A DNA stretch of 64,000 nucleotides from Tomitella fengzijianii (GTDB lineage: Bacteria > Actinomycetota > Actinomycetes > Mycobacteriales > Mycobacteriaceae). Below the pieces are notes generated by a model, which was not told the DNA's origin, ran no database searches, and was given only the letters and a program-made list of their open reading frames with translations. This document shows, piece by piece, positions 17,646-27,413 of this stretch. Position numbers and translations under genes: made by a program. The DNA lies in the NCBI RefSeq assembly GCF_007559025.1, contig NZ_CP041765.1, positions 1,670,679 through 1,734,678 on the forward strand, read 5' to 3'. Positions within the stretch are counted from its first letter, which is position 1; the number at the start of each line of letters is the position of its first letter.

Positions 17646-18335
17646 TCACACGCGGGCCGCGCACAGGAGTCCGCCGCCCAGCGGCAGCAACGATGGCAGC
17701 AGCAGGTCGTTCTCGGCGGCGGTGCGCAGCGCCTCGCGGGCGTCGACCGCGGCCGGGTCCCGGCGCGCAGCGTCTCCCGGGTTGCCGGCCGCGCTCAGAC
17801 CGTGCATGACGACGACACCGCCGGGGCGGAGGAGACGGACGGCCTCGGACAAGTAGCGCGCATGGTCGGCGCCGCCGCAGTCCACGAACATCATCTCGTA
17901 GGCGTCGTCGGCCAGCCGCGGCAGCACCTCCACTCCGCGGCCTCCGATCAACCGGGTGCGGGCCGAGGCGACGCCCGCGCCGGACAGGGCCGTGCGGGCG
18001 GTGCGCTGGTGTTCCGGCTCGATGTCGATGGTAGTGAGCACCCCGTCGTGGCGCATGCCGCTGAGCAGCCATTGCGCGCTGACACCGGCTCCGGTGCCCA
18101 CCTCGACCGCGGTGCGGGCGTCGACCATGCGCGAGAGCATCGACAGCGCTGCGCCGACGGCGTCGGATACCGCCCCCACTCCCAGATCGGCCGCGCGCTC
18201 CCGCGCGTCGGCCAGCGCCGCAGGATCCGGAACCGGCGCGGCGGCGCCGGCGGCGCGGGCGGCCATGCGGTCGCCGGCGAACGTTTCGGCGGCGGAGATT
18301 GCGGCGGAGTCCACAGTGCGGTCGTCATCGGTCAC
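17646..18335 (-). CDS. O-methyltransferase (Rv1220c-like)
   Basis: SAM-dependent methyltransferase of 229 residues, family 3 (caffeoyl-CoA/catechol type). Key segments are AAISAAETFAGDR at the N-terminus, TAVEVGTGAGVSAQWLLSGM for motif I, VLTTIDIEPEHQRTARTAL, and YEMMFVDCGGADHARYLSEAVRLLRPGGVVVMHG. It matches Rv1220c, which lies divergent from sigE in M. tuberculosis as here. The substrate is not known. The family normally has D-x-x-K/N-Y at the metal site; here FVDCGGADHARY replaces the usual FID-A-DKxxY, so metal dependence may differ. GTG start. Confidence 0.87.
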   Translation of the reverse strand: MTDDDRTVDSAAISAAETFAGDRMAARAAGAAAPVPDPAALADARERAADLGVGAVSDAVGAALSMLSRMVDARTAVEVGTGAGVSAQWLLSGMRHDGVLTTIDIEPEHQRTARTALSGAGVASARTRLIGGRGVEVLPRLADDAYEMMFVDCGGADHARYLSEAVRLLRPGGVVVMHGLSAAGNPGDAARRDPAAVDAREALRTAAENDLLLPSLLPLGGGLLCAARV

Positions 18336-18498
18336 GCCAGTGAGCGTATCGCGGCGCCCGGGGCGTAGGGGCGGTGCACGCGCATCGGGCGTGCCGCGAT
18401 TCTCAGGCGACCCTCAGGTTGTTCCCAGCGTCGGCACACGCCGGGGCGAGAGGGTTGTCCCAGACGCGGAACCGGCCACGCGACGGGGCGGGGACGCC

Positions 18499-18525
18499 GG
18501 AACAAAATGATGGGCAGGGGTGTTG
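18499..18525 (+). promoter_or_regulatory. ECF-type (SigE/SigH-like) promoter overlapping the first sigE start codon
   Basis: GGAACA at 18499-18504 and GTTG at 18522-18525 are 17 nt apart, the exact layout of mycobacterial SigH/SigE promoters (GGAACA, 16-17 nt, GTT). Transcription would begin near 18532, downstream of the ATG at 18507, and would therefore use the GTG at 18597. This fits auto-regulation or SigH control of sigE. Confidence 0.65.
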
Positions 18526-18596
18526 TGACGGATGCGGAGACAGCGCTCGCACACGGGGCGCAATCGCGGGACGCCACGGCGACAGGAGGCGACAGC

Positions 18597-19259
18597 GTGC
18601 ACCGAGCCACGATGACCGGCCGTGATGGGGCCGCGGCCGCCTCGATCGCGGCGACGCCGGAAGCGGCGGAGGACGAGGCCGATCAGGGCACTGCGGTGTT
18701 CGACGCGACCGGCGACCCGGCGGCCATGCCGAGTTGGGATGAACTGGTCCGCCAGCATGCCGACCGGGTCTATCGGCTTGCCTACCGGCTCTCCGGAAAC
18801 GTGCATGACGCCGAGGACCTCACCCAGGAGACGTTCATCCGCGTCTTCCGCTCGCTGTCGAGTTACCGGGCAGGCACCTTCGAGGGGTGGCTGCACCGGA
18901 TCACGACCAACCTCTTCCTGGACATGGTGCGGCGACGCAACCGGATCCGGATGGAGGCGTTGCCCGAGGACTACGACCGGGTGCCGTCGGACCGGCCGGA
19001 CCCGGAGCAGATCTACCACGACTCCCGCCTGGCCCCCGATCTCCAGCAGGCGCTGGCCTCGTTGGCCCCGGAGTTCCGCGCGGCGGTGGTGCTCTGCGAC
19101 GTGGAGGGCCTGTCCTACGAAGAGATCGCGGCCACGCTCGGCGTGAAATTGGGTACGGTGCGAAGCAGGATCCATCGCGGGCGTCAGGCCATCCGCGACC
19201 ACCTCGCCGCACCCGGCGCCGCCACGGTGCCGGCCACGGACGGCGGTGCTGTGCGGTGA
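18597..19259 (+). CDS. sigE: ECF RNA polymerase sigma factor SigE
   Basis: Extracytoplasmic-function sigma factor for envelope stress. Region 2 reads [43 protein letters not shown]...[36 protein letters not shown], and region 4 is [51 protein letters not shown]; both closely match Rv1221. I chose the GTG at 18597 (220 residues) because AGGAGG at 18584-18589 sits 7 nt upstream. A longer form of 250 residues could begin at the ATG at 18507, close to the 257 residues of the M. tuberculosis protein, which uses several starts. The rseA gene follows at once. In M. tuberculosis SigE responds to surface stress via RseA and the MprAB system. Confidence 0.94.
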   Translation: MHRATMTGRDGAAAASIAATPEAAEDEADQGTAVFDATGDPAAMPSWDELVRQHADRVYRLAYRLSGNVHDAEDLTQETFIRVFRSLSSYRAGTFEGWLHRITTNLFLDMVRRRNRIRMEALPEDYDRVPSDRPDPEQIYHDSRLAPDLQQALASLAPEFRAAVVLCDVEGLSYEEIAATLGVKLGTVRSRIHRGRQAIRDHLAAPGAATVPATDGGAVR

Positions 19260-19303
19260 GCCCTCGGGTGCGCGGGGCCCGGACGCGGACCGGCGGAGGT
19301 CCG

Positions 19304-19687
19304 GTGAACGATGACGGGAAAGGACGGCGGATGTTCGAATCGGCGCGACGTGGTCGCCCTTCCGGTTCGCAGTTCTCCCTGGGTACGGGTACCGGGGACA
19401 CCGGTCATCTGGCGACGGAGGCGGTGGCGGCCTACGTCGACGGGGAACTGCGGATGAGCGCCCATCTGCGCGCGTCGGGGCACATCGCGGACTGCCCGCT
19501 GTGCGCGGCGGAGGTGGACGCACAGATGCATGCCCGTTCGATGCTGCAGTCGTCCGCGGTGCCGCGGCTTCCGGAGAACCTCCTGGGAGACCTGCGATCC
19601 ATTCCGGACAAGGCGATGCCCGGCTTCGACGACGCGCGGCACCTGCATCAGAGCGGGCCGCCGCAGCGCAAGCGTCGTTTCTTCTGA
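19304..19687 (+). CDS. rseA: Anti-sigma-E factor RseA
   Basis: Zinc-associated anti-sigma factor of about 127 residues. LATEAVAAYVDGELRMSAHLRASGHIADCPLCAAEVDAQMHARSML holds the ZAS motif H-x3-C-x2-C (HIADCPLC), as in Rv1222, which binds SigE and is released by redox change or by PknB phosphorylation and ClpC1P2 proteolysis. No membrane helix is present, so it is cytosolic. The start is uncertain: GTG 19304 has GGAGG 4 nt upstream, ATG 19331 has AAAGGA, and a GTG at 19256 would overlap the sigE stop as GTGA. The C-terminus is basic (QRKRRFF). Confidence 0.9.
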   Translation: MNDDGKGRRMFESARRGRPSGSQFSLGTGTGDTGHLATEAVAAYVDGELRMSAHLRASGHIADCPLCAAEVDAQMHARSMLQSSAVPRLPENLLGDLRSIPDKAMPGFDDARHLHQSGPPQRKRRFF

Positions 19688-19822
19688 GCCGCCCCCGGCG
19701 GTGGCCTCCGGCCGGGCGTGACGGCTCCCGGTGCGGTGCGTCCCCGGGCGATGGCCAATACTGTGGGCCGCGGGTTCGAAGCGACGTGGACATCGACGGC
19801 CGGAGTGCCGGAGGGGACGTAG

Positions 19823-21415
<1,593 letters not shown>

Positions 21416-21514
21416 CCGGCGGGGCGTCGCCGTCGGCGGCCGGGCCGCAAGTACCGGCAGGGCATTTCCGGTGTCGGAGCGGCGCGCCCGCAGGCGACCA
21501 CGTACTCTGAGCAT

Positions 21515-22015
21515 GTGTTCGGCAATATCGGTTGGGCTGAGATGGTGATCATCGTGATCGCCGGTCTCGTCATCCTGGGACCGGAGCGACTGCCCGGCGC
21601 CATGTCCTGGCTGGCGCGCACGGTCAAGCAGGTCCGCTCCTACGCCACCGGTGCGCAGTCACAGTTGCGCGAGGAGCTGGGCCCCGAGTTCGAAGACTTG
21701 CGTAAGCCGCTCTCGGAGCTGCAGCAACTGCGGGGCATGACCCCGCGCGCCGCCATCACCAAGCACCTCCTCGACGGAGATGATTCGCTGTTCACCGGCG
21801 AGTTCGATACCGACGGCGGCACGGGGAGGCCGCGAAACGGTGCGTCTGCGCGAGGTGGCGCTGCGCACGGCGCCGCCTCCGATCCTGGTGCCGAGAATGC
21901 AGCACCGCCTGCACCTGCCGCACCGCCTGCACCGCGGACTCCCGCCCAGGACGGGGCGGCACTGCCGCCGACGGCCTCGGGCGGGGGATCGGCCTACGAC
22001 GTGGACGCCACCTAG
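21515..22015 (+). CDS. tatB: Sec-independent (Tat) translocase protein TatB
   Basis: Twin-arginine translocase subunit of 166 residues. [42 protein letters not shown] is the TatB membrane helix, GPxxLP hinge and amphipathic helix. Then comes [22 protein letters not shown], the charged helical region, and an A/P-rich C-terminal tail from about residue 100. It corresponds to Rv1224 and shares the htrA-tatB gene order. TatB recruits folded twin-arginine precursors for TatA/TatC; those genes are elsewhere. Start is GTG 21515; the ATG two bases before is out of frame. Confidence 0.95.
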   Translation: MFGNIGWAEMVIIVIAGLVILGPERLPGAMSWLARTVKQVRSYATGAQSQLREELGPEFEDLRKPLSELQQLRGMTPRAAITKHLLDGDDSLFTGEFDTDGGTGRPRNGASARGGAAHGAASDPGAENAAPPAPAAPPAPRTPAQDGAALPPTASGGGSAYDVDAT

Positions 22016-22091
22016 ACCGCATCCGAGCGCCGGGACCCTCGCGCTACGGGCGTGGTCGGGCCGATAGTCCGGCGCCCGGATGGGCGGTGGA

Positions 22092-23225
22092 TCAGCGTCC
22101 GGCGGGGTCGATGCTCAACGACATTCCGGCGAGTCCGCGTTTACGGATGCTCAGCTTCTCGGCGATGGCGTTCAGCGCCGTCCCTGCCGGTGTGTCCGGC
22201 CCCGAGAGAACGATCGGCGTGCCCTCGTCGCCCGCCTCGCGTACAGCGGTGTCCAGCGGCACCTGCCCCAGCAGGGGGACGTCGGCGCCCATCGCGCGGG
22301 TGAGGTTGGCCGCGACGGCCTCGCCGCCCCCGGCGCCGAAGATCTCCATCCGGGTGCCGTCCGGCAGCTCCAGCCACGACATGTTCTCGATGACGCCGGT
22401 GATGCGCTGCCGCGTCTGCAGGGCGATGGCCCCCGCGCGCTCGGCAACCTCGGCGGCCGCCTGTTGGGGCGTGGTGACCACCAGGATCTCCGCACCCGGA
22501 ATCAGCTGGGCGACCGAGATGGCGATGTCACCGGTGCCAGGGGGCAGGTCGAGCAAGAGCACGTCGAGGTCGCCCCAGAACACGTCTGCCAGGAACTGCT
22601 GGAGCGCGCGGTGCAGCATGGGGCCGCGCCATACCACAGGCGCGTTGTTGTTGGTGAACATCGCGATCGAGATCAGCCGCACATCGTGGGAGATGGGGGG
22701 CATGATCATCTTCTCCACCTGGGTGGGACGCGCGTCGGTGCCCATCATGCGCGGCACCGAATGGCCGTAGATGTCCGCGTCGAGCACGCCGACCGACAGC
22801 CCGCGTGCGGCCATGGAGGCGGCGAGGTTGACGGTGACGCTGGACTTTCCGACGCCGCCCTTGCCCGAGGCCACGGCGTAGACGCGGGTCATCGAGCCGG
22901 GCTGCGCGAACGGGATCACCGGGTCGGCGGAGTCGCCGCGCAGGCTCCGGCGGAGCTCGGTGCGTTGCTCGTCGCTCATCACGTCGAGTTCCACGCGCAC
23001 GGCCGCCACCCCTGGCACGTCGGCGGCGGCGCGGGTGACTCGATCGCTGATCTCGCTGCGCATGGGGCAGCCGGCGACCGTCAAGTAGATGCCGATGTCT
23101 ACGGTGCCGTCGTCGGCGATGGTGATGTTGCGGACCATCCCCAGCTCGGTGATGGGTTTACGGATCTCCGGGTCGTCGACGCGCGCCAGTGCCGCGCGGA
23201 CTGCGGATTCGGTGAGCTCGGTCAT
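22092..23225 (-). CDS. mrp: Mrp/NBP35-family ATP-binding iron-sulfur carrier
   Basis: Protein of 377 residues with an N-terminal MIP18-like domain (residues 1-90, ALARVDDPEIRKPITELGMVRNITI...GCPMRSEI) fused to a P-loop deviant Walker A ATPase: YAVASGKGGVGKSSVTVNLAA, LDADIYGHSVPRMMG, LLLDLPPGTGDIAISVAQ and ILVVTTPQQAA. It is the Rv1229c orthologue. The usual CxxC cluster site of NBP35 is replaced in this class by a shorter region (GAGGGEAVA). Roles: scaffold or carrier for 4Fe-4S cluster assembly. Convergent with tatB. An SOS-box-like palindrome lies about 105 nt upstream of its start. Confidence 0.94.
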   Translation of the reverse strand: MTELTESAVRAALARVDDPEIRKPITELGMVRNITIADDGTVDIGIYLTVAGCPMRSEISDRVTRAAADVPGVAAVRVELDVMSDEQRTELRRSLRGDSADPVIPFAQPGSMTRVYAVASGKGGVGKSSVTVNLAASMAARGLSVGVLDADIYGHSVPRMMGTDARPTQVEKMIMPPISHDVRLISIAMFTNNNAPVVWRGPMLHRALQQFLADVFWGDLDVLLLDLPPGTGDIAISVAQLIPGAEILVVTTPQQAAAEVAERAGAIALQTRQRITGVIENMSWLELPDGTRMEIFGAGGGEAVAANLTRAMGADVPLLGQVPLDTAVREAGDEGTPIVLSGPDTPAGTALNAIAEKLSIRKRGLAGMSLSIDPAGR

Positions 23226-23328
23226 CGCTTCCGATCATAGGACGCGTGGCGGCGCGACGGACAATCCCGCCGTCCGGTTGCAATCCAGGTCACCTGCCAG
23301 GGCGCGGCGGGGGTGCGTTCGCCGTCAC

Positions 23329-23344
23329 TTGAACGAATGTTCCT
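23329..23344. promoter_or_regulatory. LexA/SOS-box-like palindrome upstream of mrp
   Basis: TTGAACGAATGTTCCT agrees with the mycobacterial SOS box (TCGAAC-N4-GTTCGA) at 9 of 12 fixed positions and has the full GAAC-N4-GTTC core. A further GAACAT at 23352-23357 pairs with ATGTTC at 23337-23342. The stretch is unusually AT-rich (TTTTAAA) for this genome. Confidence 0.35.
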
Positions 23345-23411
23345 TTTAAACGAACATACACGGTGAAAACGGGAGTGGCAGATGCCGCGGCGGTGCCCGG
23401 CCGGGTCGGAC

Positions 23412-24662
23412 TCACGGCGCCGGCGTCTCCGGGGCGGGTTGCGGCGCCGGACTCTGCGTTCCCTCCGCTGCCGGTGCGGGTTCCGGAGGCGGAGGCGGCG
23501 GACAGTTGAACAGGCACGGCAGCTCGATCTTCGGCAGCTCGATCTTGGGCAACTGCACCGGAGGCAGTCCGGGCACCTCGACGGTGGTCGCGGGGATGTC
23601 GGTGCCGGGGAGGGTTTCCGGGGCCGGTGCCTTCGGCGGCGCCGGCGGATCCGGGAGGACCTCCGGTGTGGGCGCCGGATCCGCGCCGTCGGGCGCGTCG
23701 ATGGCCGTTTCGTCCGGCGAGATCGGCGGGAGCTCGCTGGGCGTGGGGTAGGCGCCCGTGGCGTAGGCATGCGCCCAGGCCTGCACGTTCTTCACGTATG
23801 CCATCGAGTGGTTGTACGTGAGGATGGCGCCGGTCGTTGCGGCGGGGTCGGACAGGTTGCCGCCGGACGCACACAGTAGACGCCCGGCGGCGAAGGTGGC
23901 GTCGTAGACGTTGTTGGGGTCCGCCACGCCGTCGTTGTTGCCGTCCGCGCCGTAGTGGCTCCACGTCCCCGGCATGAACTGCATCGGGCCGACGGCGCGG
24001 TCATATGAGGCGTGGCCGTCGACGGCGCCTCCGTCCGTGTCGGTGATGACCGCGTTGCCGGCGAGGTGGCCGTCGAGCACCGGACCGAGAATCTTTGTCG
24101 TGGTGTTGCCCCGGGAATCCGCCGCACCTCCGGAGGCGTGGCCCGACTCGATCTTGCCGATGCCTGCCAACAGGTTCCAGGGCAGCCCGCATGACGGCTG
24201 GATCTGCGCCATGAGGTCGGCTGCGTGCTTGTAGGCGTTGAGCATGATCCCGGGGATCCCCAGCGGACCCGGGGCGAACTGCACCACGTCGCCCACCAGT
24301 GCCGCCGGGTTCACGGGCGCGTTGCCGGAGCCCGCGGCGGATGACGAGGCGTCGGGCTCCGGGGCGGTGTGGTAGCCCGGAATCGGCCGCATAGCGGAGG
24401 CGACCACGCCTACGGGCGTGGGCTGGACTGTCTCCTGCGCGGCGATGCGGACCTGCATGGAGCGTTCTGCGGGGGCCGCATGCGACCCGGGCAGAACGCC
24501 GCCGGGCCCGGCGGCGGCAAGCGCTGCGAATCCCAGGGGGAGCAGTGCGATGAGCGCGACCCGTGCGCGCCGGCCATGCGACGCCACCGACCGTGACGAT
24601 GATGTGCGCCTGCGGCGAATCGACGCCGTCCTCCACGAACCGCTCAACTGAACGACCCCCAT
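23412..24662 (-). CDS. Secreted lytic transglycosylase (SLT domain), Rv1230c-like
   Basis: Protein of about 416 residues. After a basic N-terminus (RRRRTSSSR...GRRAR) there is a hydrophobic signal segment VALIALLPLGFAALAAAGPG. The catalytic domain is CGLPWNLLAGIGKIESGHASGG, with the transglycosylase Glu in KIESGHA, then YDRAVGPMQFMPGTWSHYGADGNNDGVADPNNVYDATFAAGRLLCASGG and ILTYNHSMAYVKNV. From about residue 320 it is a proline-rich tail ending in LPCLFNCPPPPPPEPAPA..., probably spanning the wall. Synteny with Rv1230c beside mrp supports the call. I take the ATG at 24662; no clear ribosome-binding site is seen, and upstream in-frame starts exist. Confidence 0.85.
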   Translation of the reverse strand: MGVVQLSGSWRTASIRRRRTSSSRSVASHGRRARVALIALLPLGFAALAAAGPGGVLPGSHAAPAERSMQVRIAAQETVQPTPVGVVASAMRPIPGYHTAPEPDASSSAAGSGNAPVNPAALVGDVVQFAPGPLGIPGIMLNAYKHAADLMAQIQPSCGLPWNLLAGIGKIESGHASGGAADSRGNTTTKILGPVLDGHLAGNAVITDTDGGAVDGHASYDRAVGPMQFMPGTWSHYGADGNNDGVADPNNVYDATFAAGRLLCASGGNLSDPAATTGAILTYNHSMAYVKNVQAWAHAYATGAYPTPSELPPISPDETAIDAPDGADPAPTPEVLPDPPAPPKAPAPETLPGTDIPATTVEVPGLPPVQLPKIELPKIELPCLFNCPPPPPPEPAPAAEGTQSPAPQPAPETPAP

Positions 24663-24816
24663 CCAGACCGAAACCCGAATGTGACCAAGGCTACAGAACG
24701 CCGGATCCTCGCGCAGCGCGAATCGTGAACGCGTGGCGCCGCGTTGCGGGAGCACGGGTAGGCCGCGCAAGTGCCGATGGTCACATTGAGGTCATCGCCG
24801 GGGAGGGGAGCAGGCG

Positions 24817-25416
24817 TTACCCGTCCCGAGGGCGGTCCAGCGGCCGGCGCGCGGACTGCGAGTCGACGTCCGCGCCGGAACCGCGCGGTCCGCGTGCGGA
24901 GTCGGACCCGTCGTCCGTGTGCCCGTCCTCCGGGGTCTGTTCGAGGAGTTCACGGATATCGTCGAGTTCGCGTCGCAGGTAGTCGCGTGTGGCGACCTCG
25001 CCGACCGCGATCCGCAGCGACGCCAGCTCCCGTGCCAGAAACTCGGTGTCGGCCTTCGTCTGCGTCGCGCGGGCCCTGTCCTCCTCCATCGAGATCCGGT
25101 CCCGGTTCTCCTGCCTGTTCTGCGCCAGCAGGATCAGCGGTGCGGCGTAAGCGGCCTGCGTGGAGAACGCGAGATTGAGCAGGATGAACGGGTAGGGGTC
25201 CCAGCGCAACTTGACGGCGGCGACGTTGAGGATGATCCACACGATCACTACGACAGTCTGGATGGCCAGATAGCGGACCGTGCCGAAGAACCGGGCGATC
25301 TGCTCACTGATCCGCCCCGCGGCCTCCGGGTCGACGTGCAGGTGGAGCCGGCGGCGGTCGCGGGGCGTGTCGAGCCGCTGCGATCCCGTTGCTCGGCGTG
25401 TGCGGGAATCAGACAT
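24817..25416 (-). CDS. DUF1003 membrane protein (Rv1231c-like)
   Basis: Protein of 199 residues. RISEQIARFFGTVRYLAIQTVVVIVWIILNVAAVKLRWDPYPFILLNLAFSTQAAYAAPLILLAQNRQENRDR is the DUF1003 signature with two membrane helices, and a long acidic, helical tail follows (EEDRARATQTKADTEFLARELASLRIAVGEV). The ATG at 25416 lies inside the end of the upstream CBS gene (8-nt overlap) and has GGGAGGGG upstream, so the two are translationally coupled. Function unknown; the pairing with an MgtE-N/CBS protein hints at magnesium or ion homeostasis. Confidence 0.87.
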   Translation of the reverse strand: MSDSRTRRATGSQRLDTPRDRRRLHLHVDPEAAGRISEQIARFFGTVRYLAIQTVVVIVWIILNVAAVKLRWDPYPFILLNLAFSTQAAYAAPLILLAQNRQENRDRISMEEDRARATQTKADTEFLARELASLRIAVGEVATRDYLRRELDDIRELLEQTPEDGHTDDGSDSARGPRGSGADVDSQSARRPLDRPRDG

Positions 25417-26794
25417 CGTCGGCCCCTCCCTGCTGTGCGGCGCCGCCCGTCGCCGTGCGGGTGGCCCCGACCCGGAGCCGCGCGTGCGGCGGAATCGGGT
25501 GGTCGACCACGATCTCGGAATCGACCAGATCACCGTCGCGTTCCCGCCAGTCGTCGGGCAGCAGGTGGTCGAGCAGATCGTCGACGCTCACCGCGCCCAG
25601 CAGGTGGCCCTCGTCGTCCACGACCGGACCACAGACGAGGTTGTAGGTGGCGAAGTAGCGGGTGACGCGGGCCAGGCTGTCGGCGGGGTCCAGGCGCGGC
25701 AGGTCGTTGTCGACCACCCCGCCGACCATCGCCGCCGGTGGCTCGCGCAGCAGCGCCTGCATGTGCACGCAGCCCATGTACCGGCCCGTGGGCGTCACGG
25801 TGGGCGGGCGGGTGACCAGCACCATGCTGGAGAGGGCCGGGGTGAGGTCGGGGTGGCGCAGGCGCGCCAACGCCTCGGCGACCGTGGTGTCCGGCGTCAA
25901 CACGACCGGCTTCGGGGTCATCAACCCGCCTGCGGTGTCCGGCGAATGTTCCAGCAGGCGTCGCACCGGGGCGGAATCCTCCGGGTCCATCAACTGCAGG
26001 AACGACTCGGCCTCCGGCTCGGCGAGTTCACCCAGCAGGTCTGCCGCGTCGTCGGGGTCCATGGCCTCGAGAACGTCGACCGCGCGGCTCTCGCCCAGGT
26101 GGGTGAGCAGGTCGGTCTGGTCGTCGGTGGGCAGCTCCTGGACGACGTCCGCAAGGCGTTCGTCGTCGAGCGCCGCTGCCAGTTCGTGGCGCCGCTTGTC
26201 CGGAAGCTCGCGCATCGCGATCGCCAGGTCCGCGGGGCGCATTCCCTCGAACTGGGTGAGCAGTTCGGTGGCGCCTTGCCCGGGCAGCGTCAGCGCGTAC
26301 TGATCGAGGCCGTCGACGTACTTCCAGTCGGTCACGCGGATCCCGGAACGGCGGCCGAGCCGGGGTCGACGCTTGCGCACCGCGACGCGGTTCACCACCC
26401 AGTCTCGTGAACGGGTGCGCTCGAGTCCCAGATCCACCACCACGGAATCGCCGTCGGCGAGGTCCTCGAGCTCCGGATCCGTCACCCGCACTCGGGAATC
26501 CAGGACTTCGCCGAAAACCAAGGTCTCAGTGGGCCTCCGCGTGAACCTGCGCAGAGAGACAGTACCGGTGGTCAGCGTGATCGAGGTGGGCTCGACGGAG
26601 GTGACGCGGAGCATCGGGACGAAGATGCGGCGGCGGGTGGCGAGCTCCACCACGAGCCCGAGCACACGCGGGGGTTGCCGCCCGAGCCGCAGGGCGATGA
26701 CAAGGTCGCGGACTCTGCCTATCGACTCGCCATCCGGGCCCAGGACCAGAAGTCCCGTGAGCCGGGCGGCGTACAACTTGTTCACCGGAGCCAT
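25409..26794 (-). CDS. PRC-barrel / MgtE N-domain / CBS protein without channel domain (Rv1232c-like)
   Basis: Soluble protein of 461 residues. Residues 1-80 are PRC-barrel-like strands (KLYAARLTGLLVLGPDGESIGRVRDLVI...VLGLVVELATRRRIFVPM). Residues about 170-290 are the MgtE_N superhelix (LDQYALTLPGQGATELLTQFEGMRPADLAIAMRELPDKRRHELAAALDDERLADVVQELPTDDQTDLLTHL...ESRAVDVLEAMDPDDAADLLGEL). Residues about 300-430 are a CBS pair (GGLMTPKPVVLTPDTTVAEAL; PADSLARVTRYFATYNLVCGPVVDDEGHLLGAVSVDDLLDHLLPDDW). The MgtE membrane channel is absent, so it probably senses Mg2+ or nucleotides for another transporter. The membrane partner may be the overlapping DUF1003 protein (inference). Confidence 0.87.
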   Translation of the reverse strand: MAPVNKLYAARLTGLLVLGPDGESIGRVRDLVIALRLGRQPPRVLGLVVELATRRRIFVPMLRVTSVEPTSITLTTGTVSLRRFTRRPTETLVFGEVLDSRVRVTDPELEDLADGDSVVVDLGLERTRSRDWVVNRVAVRKRRPRLGRRSGIRVTDWKYVDGLDQYALTLPGQGATELLTQFEGMRPADLAIAMRELPDKRRHELAAALDDERLADVVQELPTDDQTDLLTHLGESRAVDVLEAMDPDDAADLLGELAEPEAESFLQLMDPEDSAPVRRLLEHSPDTAGGLMTPKPVVLTPDTTVAEALARLRHPDLTPALSSMVLVTRPPTVTPTGRYMGCVHMQALLREPPAAMVGGVVDNDLPRLDPADSLARVTRYFATYNLVCGPVVDDEGHLLGAVSVDDLLDHLLPDDWRERDGDLVDSEIVVDHPIPPHARLRVGATRTATGGAAQQGGADDV

Positions 26795-26866
26795 GGGGCA
26801 AGGCTAAAGCGTGCGGGTCGGTTGCGTCGCTTGCCCACACCGGCCGGGGCTGTAAGGCTTGCCGGT

Positions 26867-27370
26867 ATGACCAATTCCATGCCGGGCGGGTCCGTTCCGG
26901 GGGGACCGCAGCGCGGTCGCGGACTGCCCACGCCGCCCACAGGGTGGCCCATCGCCTCGTACGGCACCTATGCGGACGCCCAGCGTGCCGTCGACCACCT
27001 CGCAGACAGCCAATTCCCGGTGGAGAAGGTCACGATCGTCGGCGTCGACCTCATGCAGGTCGAACGCGTGCTTGGCCGGCTCACGTGGGCGAAGGTGCTC
27101 GCGGGCGGGCTCGTCTCCGGGGCGTGGCTCGGCGTGTTCTTCGGACTTCTGCTGGGGATCGTCACCGGCGGATTCCTGGGACCGCTGCTGCTCGGCCTCG
27201 TCGGCGGCGTCATATTCGGCCTGATCTCGACGTCGGTGCCGTACGCGGCCTCGCGCGGCCAGCGGGACTTCGCCTCCACGATGCAGCTCGTCGCCGGCCG
27301 GTATGACGTGCTTTGCGACCCCAGCCGCGCCGAGGAGGGCCGCGACATCCTCGCACGGCTGGGGCTGTGA
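26867..27370 (+). CDS. General-stress-protein-17M-like membrane protein (Rv1234-like)
   Basis: Protein of 167 residues. A flexible G/P-rich start is followed by PIASYGTYADAQRAVDHLADSQFPVEKVTIVGVDLMQVERVLGRLTWAKVLAGG, the YflT/GSP17M alpha-beta domain, and then two closely spaced glycine-rich membrane helices (LVSGAWLGVFFGLLLGIVTGGFLGPLLLGLVGGVIFGLI). It matches Rv1234 and lies next to the same neighbours. Function is unknown. The ATG at 26867 is 72 nt from the divergent CBS-protein start, so a shared promoter region is likely. Confidence 0.82.
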   Translation: MTNSMPGGSVPGGPQRGRGLPTPPTGWPIASYGTYADAQRAVDHLADSQFPVEKVTIVGVDLMQVERVLGRLTWAKVLAGGLVSGAWLGVFFGLLLGIVTGGFLGPLLLGLVGGVIFGLISTSVPYAASRGQRDFASTMQLVAGRYDVLCDPSRAEEGRDILARLGL

Positions 27371-27413
27371 GTACGGCTATGGACTCGGCGGTGGCGATCC
27401 GCCTTCAGGACGC

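Noticed and set aside
24679-24694. CRP-like site TGTGACCAAGGCTACA upstream of the transglycosylase gene
   Set aside because: The right half-site (CTACA against TCACA) has two mismatches, so not convincing.
24663-24816. c-di-AMP (ydaO-type) riboswitch before the transglycosylase, as known for some rpf/wall-hydrolase genes
   Set aside because: I could not find the conserved riboswitch core in this 154-nt gap.
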